The notes beneath the pieces were generated by a model that saw nothing but the letters and a program-made list of their open reading frames with translations, was not told where the DNA came from and searched no databases. 64,000 nt of DNA from assembly GCA_964604875.1 (NCBI GenBank), contig CAZSAC010000001.1, positions 75,884-139,883 of the forward strand. The letters run 5' to 3'. Shown here in pieces: positions 1 through 7,618 of the stretch; position 1 is the first letter of the stretch, and every line of letters begins with the position of its first letter. A program made the position numbers and the translations under genes. The stretch comes from JAVVSR01 sp964604875. GTDB taxonomy: Bacteria; Bacillota; Clostridia; Christensenellales; CAG-917.

Positions 1-375
1 TAAGCCGTAGTGGCTCAAAAGCTCAATTAAGCCGTCTTTTTTATAAGCCGACAAAATAATTTGCCTAATTTTTTGAGAATGAAGTTTTTTTATTAAACCG
101 ACGACGTCACTAAATACCGGCGCATTTTCGGCTTTAATATAATATTCCTTCATATACTCGTCCGCTAACGTTTCATAAGGCTCAATAGAATAATCAAATC
201 CCGCTTTTTTATAATAATCTACAATAGGAAAACAAAATTTATCAAAATAATCCGCCGAATTTTCAAATCGTTTCATATTTCGTCTGGTAAAAAGCTCGTT
301 AATACTGTCGATTCCAATTTGGAGGTCATCTAATATTGTACCGTTCCAATCCCAAAATATTGTTTTATAGCCCAA
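1..375 (-). CDS. HAD-superfamily hydrolase, N-terminal part (phosphoglycolate phosphatase-like); runs off the window
   Basis: The open frame starts at a TTG at 373-375 with a GAGGTG ribosome site six bases upstream and continues off the left edge (125 codons visible). The first residues read MGYKTIFWDWNGTILDD. FWDWNGT is HAD motif I (nucleophile Asp, here with DWN in place of the usual DxD), and a helical cap follows. Residues 106-112 (IRQIILS) fit motif II, with its Ser at the end. Family members are Mg-dependent phosphatases of small phosphorylated metabolites; the substrate cannot be told. The C-terminal motifs III and IV lie outside the window. Confidence 0.72.
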   Translation of the reverse strand, partial: MGYKTIFWDWNGTILDDLQIGIDSINELFTRRNMKRFENSADYFDKFCFPIVDYYKKAGFDYSIEPYETLADEYMKEYYIKAENAPVFSDVVGLIKKLHSQKIRQIILSAYKKDGLIELLSHYGL

Positions 376-399
376 AAAACACCTCGCTATTTGTTTTAG

Positions 400-430
400 A
401 AAAAATATGGCTTATATCGCCATATTTTTT
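400..430 (-). terminator. Intrinsic terminator downstream of the aldehyde oxidoreductase gene
   Basis: Perfect 12-bp stem (AAAAAATATGGC at 400-411 against GCCATATTTTTT at 419-430) with a 7-base loop. Both strands end in a T run, so it could work in both directions. It lies between the end of the oxidoreductase gene and the start of the HAD gene. Confidence 0.7.
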
Positions 431-467
431 AAACTAATATTTATATTTTATGTAGTTATTAAAAAAA

Positions 468-2432
468 TTATACCCTGCCCGTTTCTCGCGCTAAACGGCG
501 TTTGTCTTTTTCAACCTCTTTTTGGAAGGATTTATCATCAAGCTTAAGCTTTTTCATTAGGCTGGGTTTAGGTATGCCGTTTTCATCCCATTGACGTGAC
601 TTATAAAATTTCTTTCTAAGTTTATCCATTGGGACTTTCGTCTTTTTATTTGAAGGGTCCTCGCATTCGTCGGTCAATTTTTTGGGAAGCTTATCCTGAC
701 TGCCTTGCAAACCTAAGCGGATATTCAACATTCTTTCCAAGTTCCACCCACGTTTGCCAACCTTTAGAAAATCACCAATTTTATAATTCATACCCGTACA
801 ATGATTTATTGCAACGGGATAGGTTATCATACCTTCCAAATTCACCGCAAGCATACCCGGGTGATGGTTGATTAAATCAACAATACCACCGATATAAGGC
901 GCTACTGCATTGACAATCCTTGTCGGTAAAAAGTTGGGTTTGGCAATCAAAAAGCCCGGCAAAACCTGATATGACGTGAACAAGCAAGTGCCAGCGGCGG
1001 AAATTGCTTCCATAAAGTCTTGGAAAAATACCGTAAACGCAGCCTTTCCAAAAGGCGTAAGCTGATTTATGCTTAACCCCAAACCTTCTAATATAACCAA
1101 ATAACCTGCGTTTAAGTGACAACCGCCACGGTTTGACGTTGCGTATCCCAAGCCCATACCCACGGCGTGTCTTGGCTCGTATGCGGAAAGCTCCATACCT
1201 TTTACGTTTATGGCAAAGTCTGTTCCGCCGTATTTTTCTGCAAGCCAACGACTGCCCTCTGCAAGCTCGTCGCCGACACCACGACGCAACGCAATATCTT
1301 CAATTAGCTGTGAAATATTATCGATTTTCCCAAATTCTAAGCCTAAATCTGCCATTCCTTTTTCTTTAAGCTCCATAGCAAAAGCCACAGTACCCGAAAA
1401 GGAAATTGTATCCATACCGTATTCGTCAAGCTCGTAATTCCACTTAAAAATGCTTTCTAAATCGCTGTTTAAAATATTCGGCCCCAATAAGCCCAAAATT
1501 TCCAACTCGGGACCTTTAACCGCCTTATTATCTACGTCAACAACTCTCGTACATTGAATCGGGCAAGATAGACAGCCCTTATTTTTTATCAAAAATTCTT
1601 CCGCAAGTCTTTCACCGCTGACTTTTTCAAAATCATCATAGGTGCCCTTGCTGAAGTTTTTGGTTGCCAAGATATGCTTTGCCTGCATCTGTGTAACTAA
1701 GCCCGCAGTCCCCAAACGAGGAAGCTGACTGCCTGTTAAAGGATGTTTTTTTAGCCTTGCAACCCAAGCTTTTGCAGTTTTTTGTAATTTTTCTTTATCG
1801 AAAGCCGTGTTGCCGATAGAGCCTTCAGCAGTGATAGCCTTAACGTTTTTACTGCCTAAAACCCCGCCGAGACCCGCGCGTCCGGCAGTCCTCTCATCGC
1901 TGAATAAGCCTGCGTATTTAACCCTATTTTCGCCGGCGGGTCCAATAACAAGTTTACCGCATTTTCCGCCGATTTTTTCTTGAACTTCGCTAGTTTTAAG
2001 ACCCCACAGTTCTGTCGCGTCTTCAAAAGTGATTTTGTCTCCGACAATTTTAATAAGGGTTTTACCTTCTGCCTTGCCCGTTATAATAATGCCGTCGAAA
2101 CCACACCGCTTCATCTGCATACCAAAAGGTCCGCCACAGTTTGAGGAAGCCACAAGCCCGGTTTGCGGAGATATCCCCGACACGTTAAAACGCGCGCTGG
2201 AAGGCAAGCCGTTGTTCGTAAAAGGACCGGTTGTGATAACCAAAAGATTTTCCTCGCCATACGGGTCAATCTTATCTTTGATATTGTTATATAAAATTTT
2301 GGCAGCCATAACCTTGCCACCCAAAAAGAGACGTCTTTCGGTATCCGACCAAGGATAATCCGAGACTGTCTTTGTGGTTAAATCGATTTTTATTACTCTG
2401 CCGACATAGCCGCCGTATTTAGTATTACTCAT
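468..2432 (-). CDS. aor: Aldehyde:ferredoxin oxidoreductase family protein (tungsten/molybdenum pterin enzyme)
   Basis: A 654-residue member of the AFOR family, which oxidises aldehydes to acids with ferredoxin (or runs in reverse) using a bis-pterin W/Mo cofactor and one [4Fe-4S] cluster. The N-terminal AFOR domain is clear (YGGYVGRVIKIDL, then GGKVMAAKILY and PASSAR-like SSARFNVSG). The cluster ligands are CLSCPIQC near residue 290 (C-x2-C-x3-C) plus a fourth Cys in RGGCHLNAG near residue 440. It is longer than the roughly 605-residue archaeal enzymes because of a Lys-rich C-terminal tail. It is followed by its own terminator. No pterin or tungstate-transport genes are nearby. The aldo/keto reductase beside it may share aldehyde substrates (inference). 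Confidence 0.9.
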   Translation of the reverse strand: MSNTKYGGYVGRVIKIDLTTKTVSDYPWSDTERRLFLGGKVMAAKILYNNIKDKIDPYGEENLLVITTGPFTNNGLPSSARFNVSGISPQTGLVASSNCGGPFGMQMKRCGFDGIIITGKAEGKTLIKIVGDKITFEDATELWGLKTSEVQEKIGGKCGKLVIGPAGENRVKYAGLFSDERTAGRAGLGGVLGSKNVKAITAEGSIGNTAFDKEKLQKTAKAWVARLKKHPLTGSQLPRLGTAGLVTQMQAKHILATKNFSKGTYDDFEKVSGERLAEEFLIKNKGCLSCPIQCTRVVDVDNKAVKGPELEILGLLGPNILNSDLESIFKWNYELDEYGMDTISFSGTVAFAMELKEKGMADLGLEFGKIDNISQLIEDIALRRGVGDELAEGSRWLAEKYGGTDFAINVKGMELSAYEPRHAVGMGLGYATSNRGGCHLNAGYLVILEGLGLSINQLTPFGKAAFTVFFQDFMEAISAAGTCLFTSYQVLPGFLIAKPNFLPTRIVNAVAPYIGGIVDLINHHPGMLAVNLEGMITYPVAINHCTGMNYKIGDFLKVGKRGWNLERMLNIRLGLQGSQDKLPKKLTDECEDPSNKKTKVPMDKLRKKFYKSRQWDENGIPKPSLMKKLKLDDKSFQKEVEKDKRRLARETGRV

Positions 2433-2508
2433 ATCGCCCCTATAAATTTTTTATTATAAATATTGTAACAAAAATATTTGCATTACGCAAACAAAATTAT
2501 GTCTAAGT

Positions 2509-3366
2509 TTAAAATGCGCAGTTATTTGGGTCAGAACCAAGCCTGCCAACGCCCACCGTTTCTGAAATATTATTTAAAATATCCATCTCAAACGCCTCAA
2601 GGTTAAAGTCAAATACGTCGATGTTTTCTTCAATGCGCGACGGCGTTACCGACTTTGGAATAGGCACAACGCCTTTTTGCAAGCACCATCTAAGCATAAT
2701 CTGCGCGGGAGTTTTTTTGTATTTTCGGCTTAAAGTTTGTATTTCGTCTAAGTCAAAGGATTTTCCCTTGCATATAGGCGCCCACGCCTCAACAACCATA
2801 TCTTTGGACTTTGCATAGTTTAAAACGTTTTCCCTATATAAACCAATATGGTATTCAAATTGGTCAACCATAGGCATAATCGTGCAGTTATTTTCAAGAA
2901 AATCCAAATGGTTTTCCAAAAAATTGCTGACGCCTATAGCCCTGACTCGCCCTTCGTTATATAAGCGTTCAAAGGCGCGCCAAGTATCATATATTTTTTC
3001 TTGCCAAATTTCTTTAAAATCAAAGGCAATCGGCCAGTGGATTAGGTATAAATCAAGATACTCCAAGCCCAATTTCGACATTGATGCGTCAAACGCTCTT
3101 AAGGTTGTGTCATAACCTTGGTCAGGGTTCCACAATTTGGTGGTTATAAACAACTCTTTTCTGTCTAAATCACACTTATTTATTGCATTTCCAACGCTTT
3201 CCTCGTTATTATAACACCTCGCCGTGTCAATTAAGCGATAACCCGCTGAAATTGCTTTTAGTACGCCGTCCTCACAGATTTCACCTGCCGGAGTTTTAAA
3301 AGTGCCATACCCGATAATTGGCATTTGAACGCCGTTTTTTAGCGTAATTTTATCAAAAATTTGCAT
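2509..3366 (-). CDS. Aldo/keto reductase (2,5-diketo-gluconate reductase type)
   Basis: A 285-residue single-domain TIM-barrel NAD(P)H-dependent carbonyl reductase. The catalytic tetrad is visible: Asp and Tyr in LIDTARCYNNE (about residues 47-52), Lys in ITTKLWN (about 77) and His in YLIHWP (about 110). The cofactor-phosphate region PIPKSVTPSRIEEN is present near residue 240. The length is normal for the AKR5/AKR3-type branch. It reduces aldehydes or ketones in the cytosol; the physiological substrate is unknown. It is separated from the upstream trpB by a strong terminator, so it is probably transcribed separately. Confidence 0.9.
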   Translation of the reverse strand: MQIFDKITLKNGVQMPIIGYGTFKTPAGEICEDGVLKAISAGYRLIDTARCYNNEESVGNAINKCDLDRKELFITTKLWNPDQGYDTTLRAFDASMSKLGLEYLDLYLIHWPIAFDFKEIWQEKIYDTWRAFERLYNEGRVRAIGVSNFLENHLDFLENNCTIMPMVDQFEYHIGLYRENVLNYAKSKDMVVEAWAPICKGKSFDLDEIQTLSRKYKKTPAQIMLRWCLQKGVVPIPKSVTPSRIEENIDVFDFNLEAFEMDILNNISETVGVGRLGSDPNNCAF

Positions 3367-3381
3367 AAGCCCTCACAAAAA

Positions 3382-3411
3382 AATAATACCGACAAAGCTG
3401 TCAGTATTATT
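3382..3411 (-). terminator. Intrinsic terminator of trpB
   Basis: Stem AATAATAC-GACA (3382 onward) against its complement ending at 3411, one internal mismatch, followed on the minus strand by a T7 run. It sits 30 bases after the trpB stop codon. Confidence 0.75.
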
Positions 3412-3442
3412 ATATTGCATATAGCCTAAAATTACAATAGCT

Positions 3443-4672
3443 TTATTTAATTCTATCGCCGTATTTTTCCAAAACATAGTCTACGTCCTTGTCGCCCCTG
3501 CCTGAAAGATTGACCAAAATTGAGCCTGTGCCCATTTCTTTGGCAAGCTTCATCGCATATGCGACAGCGTGCGAGCTTTCCAACGCGGGGATAATACCCT
3601 CTAACCTAGACAGTTTAAAAAATGCGTCAACAGCCTCTTCATCGGTTGCCGTTCTATATTCCACACGCCCGACATCGCGTAAAAAAGCGTGTTCGGGACC
3701 CGACGACGGATAATCCAATCCGCTTGCGATTGAATACACGGGGGCAGCCTCGCCCTTATTATCCTTAAGCATTATACTGTTAAATCCGTGCATAATTCCT
3801 TCAGTACCGTATGTCAGGCTTGCGGCGTGGTCACCAATTTTTTCGCCTCTGCCCAGAGGCTCAATACCACAAAGCTTTACGGGGTCGTTTAAAAAAGCTT
3901 CAAACATACCGATAGAATTACTGCCACCGCCTACACAAGCGCAAACAACGTCGGGAAGCTCTCCCGTCATTTGCAAAAACTGCTCACGAGCTTCAATGCC
4001 AACAACCATTTGGAAATCTCTTACCATAAGCGGAAACGGATGAGGTCCAAGGGCTGAACCGATGCAGTAAATACTATCCTTGTATTCCTTCAAATATGCG
4101 TCGAAAGCGGCGTCAACGGCTTCTTTCAACGTTTTTAAACCGTGCGTCACGGGAATAACTCTTGCGCCCAAAATTTTCATTCTGGCAACGTTTGGAGCTT
4201 GCTTTGATATATCGACTTCACCCATATAGATGTCACATTCCAACCCAAAATACGCAGCAGCCGTCGCCAACGCAACGCCGTGTTGCCCCGCGCCGGTTTC
4301 GGCGATAAGTTTTTTCTTTCCCATATAGTTTGCAAGCAAGCCTTCGCCCATACAATGGTTTAGCTTGTGAGCGCCCGTGTGGTTTAAATCTTCACGTTTA
4401 ATATATATTTGACAACCGCCAATGCTTCTAGACAGTCTTTCACAATGATAAACGGGCGTGGGACGGCCCTGAAACTCTTTTCTGATGCGTCTGAGTTCGC
4501 TTATAAATTTTGCCGATTTGCAAATAGTTTGATATGCTTGCGAAATTTCTCGAAAAGCAGGAACAAGCTGTTCTGGTAAATATGCGCCACCGTATTGTCC
4601 GAAATACCCGTTTTTATCGGGATAGTTTTTTAAATATGTTTGAAAATTTACTTCATTATTGTTTGTATTCAT
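3443..4672 (-). CDS. trpB: Tryptophan synthase beta chain, stand-alone
   Basis: A 409-residue PLP enzyme that condenses indole with serine to give tryptophan. The PLP lysine lies in GAHKLNHCMG (about residue 99), the catalytic Glu in AETGAGQHG, and the phosphate-binding glycine loop in GGGSNSIGMF. DISKQAPNVARMK is typical of the TrpB1 branch that pairs with TrpA. No trpA or other trp gene is in the window, so here it may salvage indole or work with a distant TrpA. It starts at an ATG with an AGGAGA site and is preceded by a promoter, a 25-codon leader ORF and a terminator hairpin. This arrangement suggests attenuation. Confidence 0.93.
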   Translation of the reverse strand: MNTNNNEVNFQTYLKNYPDKNGYFGQYGGAYLPEQLVPAFREISQAYQTICKSAKFISELRRIRKEFQGRPTPVYHCERLSRSIGGCQIYIKREDLNHTGAHKLNHCMGEGLLANYMGKKKLIAETGAGQHGVALATAAAYFGLECDIYMGEVDISKQAPNVARMKILGARVIPVTHGLKTLKEAVDAAFDAYLKEYKDSIYCIGSALGPHPFPLMVRDFQMVVGIEAREQFLQMTGELPDVVCACVGGGSNSIGMFEAFLNDPVKLCGIEPLGRGEKIGDHAASLTYGTEGIMHGFNSIMLKDNKGEAAPVYSIASGLDYPSSGPEHAFLRDVGRVEYRTATDEEAVDAFFKLSRLEGIIPALESSHAVAYAMKLAKEMGTGSILVNLSGRGDKDVDYVLEKYGDRIK

Positions 4673-4717
4673 TTAATTTCTCCTAAATTTTATAGATTTG
4701 ATTTTACTTTTTGGCAT

Positions 4718-4742
4718 AAAAAAACAGCAATATGCTATTGCC
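4718..4742 (-). terminator. Leader terminator (putative attenuator) of trpB
   Basis: Stem GCAATA (4727-4732) / TATTGC (4736-4741) with a flanking G-U pair, a 3-base loop and a T7 run on the minus strand. It lies inside the transcribed leader, about 50 bases before the trpB start. The last codons of the leader ORF (TGG CAA TAG) form its 5' arm. The stem is short, so it may be weak. Confidence 0.55.
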
Positions 4743-4812
4743 ATCGAAAATCCAAAAAAATATAAGGAAAATACAACCGCTCTATTGCGGAAACCTCAAC
4801 TAAACTAAACAT
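4735..4812 (-). CDS. Putative 25-residue leader peptide upstream of trpB
   Basis: A short ORF starting at ATG 4810-4812 with an AGGTGAG ribosome site 2-5 bases upstream. It ends at TAG 4735-4737. The peptide is rich in aromatic residues (FPYIF then LDFRWQ) and carries a single Trp two codons before the stop. The Trp, Gln and stop codons overlap the 5' arm of the leader terminator. A second copy of the arm sequence GCAATAG occurs inside the ORF at about 4786-4792 within a CCGC/GCGG hairpin and could compete for pairing. This fits ribosome-controlled attenuation of trpB, although only one Trp codon is present instead of the usual tandem ones. Confidence 0.5.
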   Translation of the reverse strand: MFSLVEVSAIERLYFPYIFLDFRWQ

Positions 4813-4859
4813 AACTCACCTATACTAAACTAATTTAAACCCTAAAGTTGGTTTAATTT

Positions 4860-4889
4860 ATATTAGCATATTATGTTTTGCGATGTCAA
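4860..4889 (-). promoter_or_regulatory. Promoter of the trpB leader transcript
   Basis: TTGACA (4889-4884) and TATAAT-like TAATAT (4865-4860) with an 18-base spacer on the minus strand. The transcript would begin near 4853 and carry about 180 bases of leader. Confidence 0.65.
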
Positions 4890-4904
4890 TTGTTTTATAT
4901 TGAC

Positions 4905-4931
4905 AAAAAAGAAAACCAACCGAAGTTGGCT
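4905..4931 (-). terminator. Intrinsic terminator downstream of the small helical protein gene
   Basis: Stem AGCCAAC/GTTGGTT with a TTCG tetraloop (4914-4931), followed on the minus strand by TTTTCTTTTTTG. It lies just after the 4939-5352 gene. Confidence 0.8.
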
Positions 4932-4938
4932 TCTCATT

Positions 4939-5352
4939 TTACAAGTATTGTCTTAATTCTTTAATATTGCAGTCATAAAGTTCAATCAAATCACCCACCA
5001 GTGGCGGAGTTTCGATACCATCATTATTGGCTTCGTGCGTTTGAGAAATAATTTCATTTATACCAAGATTGTTTCCTTCAATAAGCATTTGGGCAATATT
5101 TTTATTTGATTTATCCATACAAGCCTTCATTTTGGTTGCCGAACGCACCATCATATTTTGAAAGAATTCTCCCTTAACCTCATCGCTTAAGTCGCCTTCA
5201 CAAACCGCTCTATCTTTTATTTCTGCAAGTTTTTCTCTTTGATTGACAACGATATTTCTAAACTCATCGTCTTTAACACATGTTTTTATGCTGTCAATCG
5301 CCTCAATACCCATATTGGCATTTTTTGCTACTTCCATAATTAAATCACTCAT
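4939..5352 (-). CDS. Small all-helical protein of unknown function (ferritin-like bundle possible)
   Basis: I do not recognise this gene with certainty. The best start is the ATG at 5352, which has GGAGG seven bases upstream; an upstream in-frame start at 5382 has none. The 137-residue product has no signal peptide or membrane segment. It appears to consist of four or five amphipathic helices with conserved-looking Glu and Met (KLAEIKDRAVCEG, QNMMVRSATKMKACM, QTHEANNDG). That pattern recalls ferritin-like or DUF2383-type bundles found in Clostridia. It is flanked by terminators on both sides and is therefore monocistronic. Confidence 0.6.
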   Translation of the reverse strand: MSDLIMEVAKNANMGIEAIDSIKTCVKDDEFRNIVVNQREKLAEIKDRAVCEGDLSDEVKGEFFQNMMVRSATKMKACMDKSNKNIAQMLIEGNNLGINEIISQTHEANNDGIETPPLVGDLIELYDCNIKELRQYL

Positions 5353-5398
5353 ACCAAATCCTCCAGACTTAGTATGAGTCATATTTTTTTATAAATAC

Positions 5399-5426
5399 AA
5401 AAAGACGCCAAAATTGGCGTCTTTTT
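5399..5426 (-). terminator. Intrinsic terminator of the M28 peptidase gene
   Basis: Perfect 11-bp stem AAAAAGACGCC (5399-5409) / GGCGTCTTTTT (5416-5426) with a 6-base loop and T runs on both strands. It lies 13 bases after the peptidase stop. Confidence 0.85.
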
Positions 5427-5439
5427 AAACAATTTTAGT

Positions 5440-6681
5440 TTATTTTCCAAACTTTTTATCAAAGTTTTCCAAACATTTAACGCTTACGGCGTAACAATTT
5501 GCCAAGCCTTCTTTGTTTAAGTTATCATATGTATCGTAAATTGTGTGATAATAATTTTCCAATTTATGATTCATTGCGGTGATACCTGTCGCCTTAAAGC
5601 CTGCTTGCGCGAATGCAGCGCTGTCTGTCGCTCCGCCCATAGGAGGAACCATACCCGTTGCGCAGAAAACATTAAGTTCTTTAGCAGCTTCAACGAAAGA
5701 ATCCGAAACGTCTTTATCGGCGGCAACAGTTGCGTTAAGGTCACGGTAGTTTACCATCAAAAACTTTCCATCGTGAATGGTATCGTATGAATATATCCAA
5801 GTGGGAACGTCGTCAAACTCGCCCTTATGAGCCTCGCACCACGCCTTTGCGCCACGCAAGCCGGCTTCTTCAGAGCCACTTAGGATAACGCCGACTTCGG
5901 TATGTTCTAATTCAATACCGGCGTCTTTCATCGCTTTCAAAAGAGCTATGCCCATATAGCAACCTGTTAAGTTGTCATTTGCGCCGTCAACAACAGTTTT
6001 TTCGTCCCACAAGAAGTAAAGAACGATGAAGAATGGTACGAAAGCAAGGGTTCCAATACAAAGCCAGAAAGTCAAACCGTCGGCAGGTGTCAACATATAT
6101 GGAGCAACGCCGTTTTTTACGGTAACAACTATGCACATAGCCAAAAGATACAACACTCCAACAAAGCTGAATATGTATTGAGAAATATGAATAACACCAC
6201 CAAATTTCTCATTAATAGGCCAATTATACGCAGCGTCCGGGTGACCGTTAAAGAAAACTCTGCCCTTTACTTCACCGGTACACTTTTTGATTGCCGTAAC
6301 GTTGTGGCCTGTTTTTTCTGGGAATAGTTTATCAATAAATTTTATGTATAAACCAAATTGTAAAAACATCACTACTAAGCCGATTACGATAAGCACTATA
6401 CTGACAACCGGCATAAAAAACATACAAACTAAACCAACCAAAGCAAGCGTAATTGTGATGTAAATCCACCCCATAAATGAACCGGGATTTTCCTTAAACG
6501 ATTCCAAATCGGCTCGTTCACAACCGCAGTCATTTTTCAATACGTCCGCCATATATTGGCAGGCAACCTTTTCGCCCTCGCTACCGGGGTCACGTTTAGG
6601 CATATCTTTACAAATATGAGTGATTTCATCAATCATATATTGCGCGGATTCCGCCTTTTTTTCAATAAGCTTGTTAAACAT
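5440..6681 (-). CDS. Membrane-embedded M28-family zinc metallopeptidase
   Basis: A 413-residue protein with an M28 aminopeptidase fold interrupted by membrane segments. The di-zinc ligands are all visible: His in FNGHPDAAYN (about 147), Asp in GANDNLTG (about 235), the Glu pair in SGSEEAGLRG (about 271), Asp in YSYDTIHDG and His in ENYYHTIYDT (about 382). Two hydrophobic pairs are predicted at about residues 70-115 and 165-225, so the catalytic domain is tethered to the membrane. The substrate is unknown; family members release amino acids from peptides. It is monocistronic, with a GGAGGA site before the ATG. The combination of four membrane helices and an intact metal centre is the unusual point. 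Confidence 0.82.
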   Translation of the reverse strand: MFNKLIEKKAESAQYMIDEITHICKDMPKRDPGSEGEKVACQYMADVLKNDCGCERADLESFKENPGSFMGWIYITITLALVGLVCMFFMPVVSIVLIVIGLVVMFLQFGLYIKFIDKLFPEKTGHNVTAIKKCTGEVKGRVFFNGHPDAAYNWPINEKFGGVIHISQYIFSFVGVLYLLAMCIVVTVKNGVAPYMLTPADGLTFWLCIGTLAFVPFFIVLYFLWDEKTVVDGANDNLTGCYMGIALLKAMKDAGIELEHTEVGVILSGSEEAGLRGAKAWCEAHKGEFDDVPTWIYSYDTIHDGKFLMVNYRDLNATVAADKDVSDSFVEAAKELNVFCATGMVPPMGGATDSAAFAQAGFKATGITAMNHKLENYYHTIYDTYDNLNKEGLANCYAVSVKCLENFDKKFGK

Positions 6682-6847
6682 ATCTTCCTCCTTACACCTA
6701 AATTATAATTTAGTTTATCAAACAACCCAAATTTTTACAACTGATTTTTGATTTTTAAAAATAAATTTATATATTATAGTATTTTTGATAGAAAATTAAT
6801 CCAAAAAAACAACTATAAACAGCAAAAAAATATATTTTAGAAAAAAA

Positions 6848-6877
6848 CAAAAAGAGCAAGCAAAAAGCTTACTCTTT
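6848..6877 (-). terminator. Intrinsic terminator of the tRNA operon
   Basis: Stem AAAGAGCAAGC (6851-6861) / GCTTACTCTTT (6867-6877) with one mismatch, followed on the minus strand by TTTTTGTTTTTTT. It lies directly after the tRNA-Leu gene. Confidence 0.85.
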
Positions 6878-6880
6878 ATG

Positions 6881-6967
6881 TGGTGCCGAAAACCGGACTC
6901 GAACCGGTACGGCTGTTACACCGAGGGATTTTAAGTCCCTTGCGTCTGCCTATTCCGCCACTTCGGC
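6881..6967 (-). tRNA. tRNA-Leu (TAA)
   Basis: 87 bases with encoded CCA (6881-6883) and a long variable arm typical of class II tRNA. The anticodon loop reads CTTAAAA (anticodon TAA) on a GGGA-containing stem, and the acceptor pairs GCCGAAG with TTTCGGC. It is the last gene of the tRNA operon. Confidence 0.95.
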
Positions 6968-6971
6968 AAAT

Positions 6972-7045
6972 TGGAGGCACCACCCAGACTTGAACTGGGG
7001 ATAAAGGCTTTGCAGGCCTCTGCCTTACCACTTGGCTATGGTGCC
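6972..7045 (-). tRNA. tRNA-Cys (GCA)
   Basis: 74 bases with encoded CCA. The anticodon loop CTGCAAA gives GCA, the acceptor pairs GGCACCA with TGGTGCC, and the T-loop is GTTCAAGTC. It is four bases from tRNA-Leu. Confidence 0.95.
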
Positions 7046-7051
7046 AAAACT

Positions 7052-7126
7052 TGGAGCGGGAGACGGGATTCGGACCCGCGACTTCCACCTTGGCAAGGTG
7101 GCATTCTACCACTGAATCACTCCCGC
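7052..7126 (-). tRNA. tRNA-Gly (GCC)
   Basis: 75 bases with encoded CCA. The anticodon loop TTGCCAA gives GCC, the acceptor starts GCGGGAG, and the discriminator is T. A 360-bp repeat-rich gap separates it from the next upstream tRNA. Confidence 0.95.
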
Positions 7127-7179
7127 ATATTATATGCTTTGGCAACAAAAACGCTACATTTATTAAGTTTTAAATTTCC

Positions 7180-7350
7180 GCGCGCCTACCCTCGCTTTGC
7201 GCTCGGACTCAACTTGCTCACTGCTAGGCTTGCTGTCTGTGTTTGTCTTTTGCGCGCCTACCCTCGCTTTGCGCTCGGACTCAACTTGCTCACTGCTAGG
7301 CTTGGCTTATAACTCTGTCTTTCACGCGCCTACCCTCGCTTTGCGCTCGG
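7180..7350. repeat. Direct repeat with 72-bp period inside the tRNA operon
   Basis: A 53-bp unit at 7180-7232 recurs identically at 7252-7304. Its first part (26 bp) recurs at 7325-7350, so the period is 72 bp. The unit begins GCGCGCCTACCCTCGC and contains CTTTGCGCTCGG. It is markedly richer in GC than its surroundings. No tRNA fold or convincing gene is visible in it. On the minus strand the unit is bounded by GCCTA and TAGGC, which could pair. Confidence 0.85.
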
Positions 7351-7370
7351 GGCGGCTTTCCTGCGCTCGT

Positions 7371-7484
7371 TTATGCCCTCAAGTCGTTCCGCCTTTTGAA
7401 CATAAATTTTTGCATTACTGCAAGCAGTATGCAAGCAATTTATGTTTTCCCTCAAAGTCAACTTTGCTGACTTTGAGGGCATAA
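7371..7484. mobile_element. 114-bp MITE-like element with terminal inverted repeats and two internal hairpins
   Basis: The ends are perfect 12-bp inverted repeats (TTATGCCCTCAA at 7371-7382 and its complement at 7473-7484). Inside lie an imperfect palindrome at 7401-7444 centred on ACTGCAAGCAGT and a perfect 12-bp hairpin at 7449-7460/7468-7479. The flanks share CTCG directly outside each end, a possible target duplication. It encodes no protein, as expected for a non-autonomous element. A structured non-coding RNA segment is the alternative. Confidence 0.5.
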
Positions 7485-7490
7485 CTCGCT

Positions 7491-7566
7491 TGGTGCGCCT
7501 TCAGGGATTCGAACCCGGGACCCACTGATTAAGAGTCAGTTGCTCTACCAACTGAGCTAAAGGCGC
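7491..7566 (-). tRNA. tRNA-Lys (CTT)
   Basis: 76 bases with encoded CCA. The anticodon loop CTCTTAA gives CTT, and the acceptor pairs GCGCCTT with AAGGCGC. Confidence 0.95.
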
Positions 7567-7572
7567 ATAAAT

Positions 7573-7615
7573 TTTCAAGGTGCGGAAAAAAAATTTTTTC
7601 TGTCGCACCTTGAAA
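7573..7615. repeat. Palindrome between two tRNA genes
   Basis: Perfect 12-bp arms TTTCAAGGTGCG (7573-7584) and CGCACCTTGAAA (7604-7615) enclose an A8/T6 centre. It lies within the tRNA transcript between tRNA-Lys(CTT) and tRNA-Leu(TAG). It may act as a processing hairpin or be the remnant of a repeat element. Confidence 0.7.
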
Positions 7616-7618
7616 TGT

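Noticed and set aside
877..1248. Overlapping 123-codon frame inside the aldehyde oxidoreductase gene
   Set aside because: It is a shadow of the real gene, has biased composition (many Arg/Cys) and no start signals.
4680..4860. T-box riboswitch before trpB
   Set aside because: No GGTGG-ACC-CG core sequence is present in the leader; the leader-peptide model fits better.
7180..7350. CRISPR array
   Set aside because: Repeat unit (53 bp) is too long, the spacers are about 19 bp and partly similar to each other, only two full units exist, and there are no cas genes.
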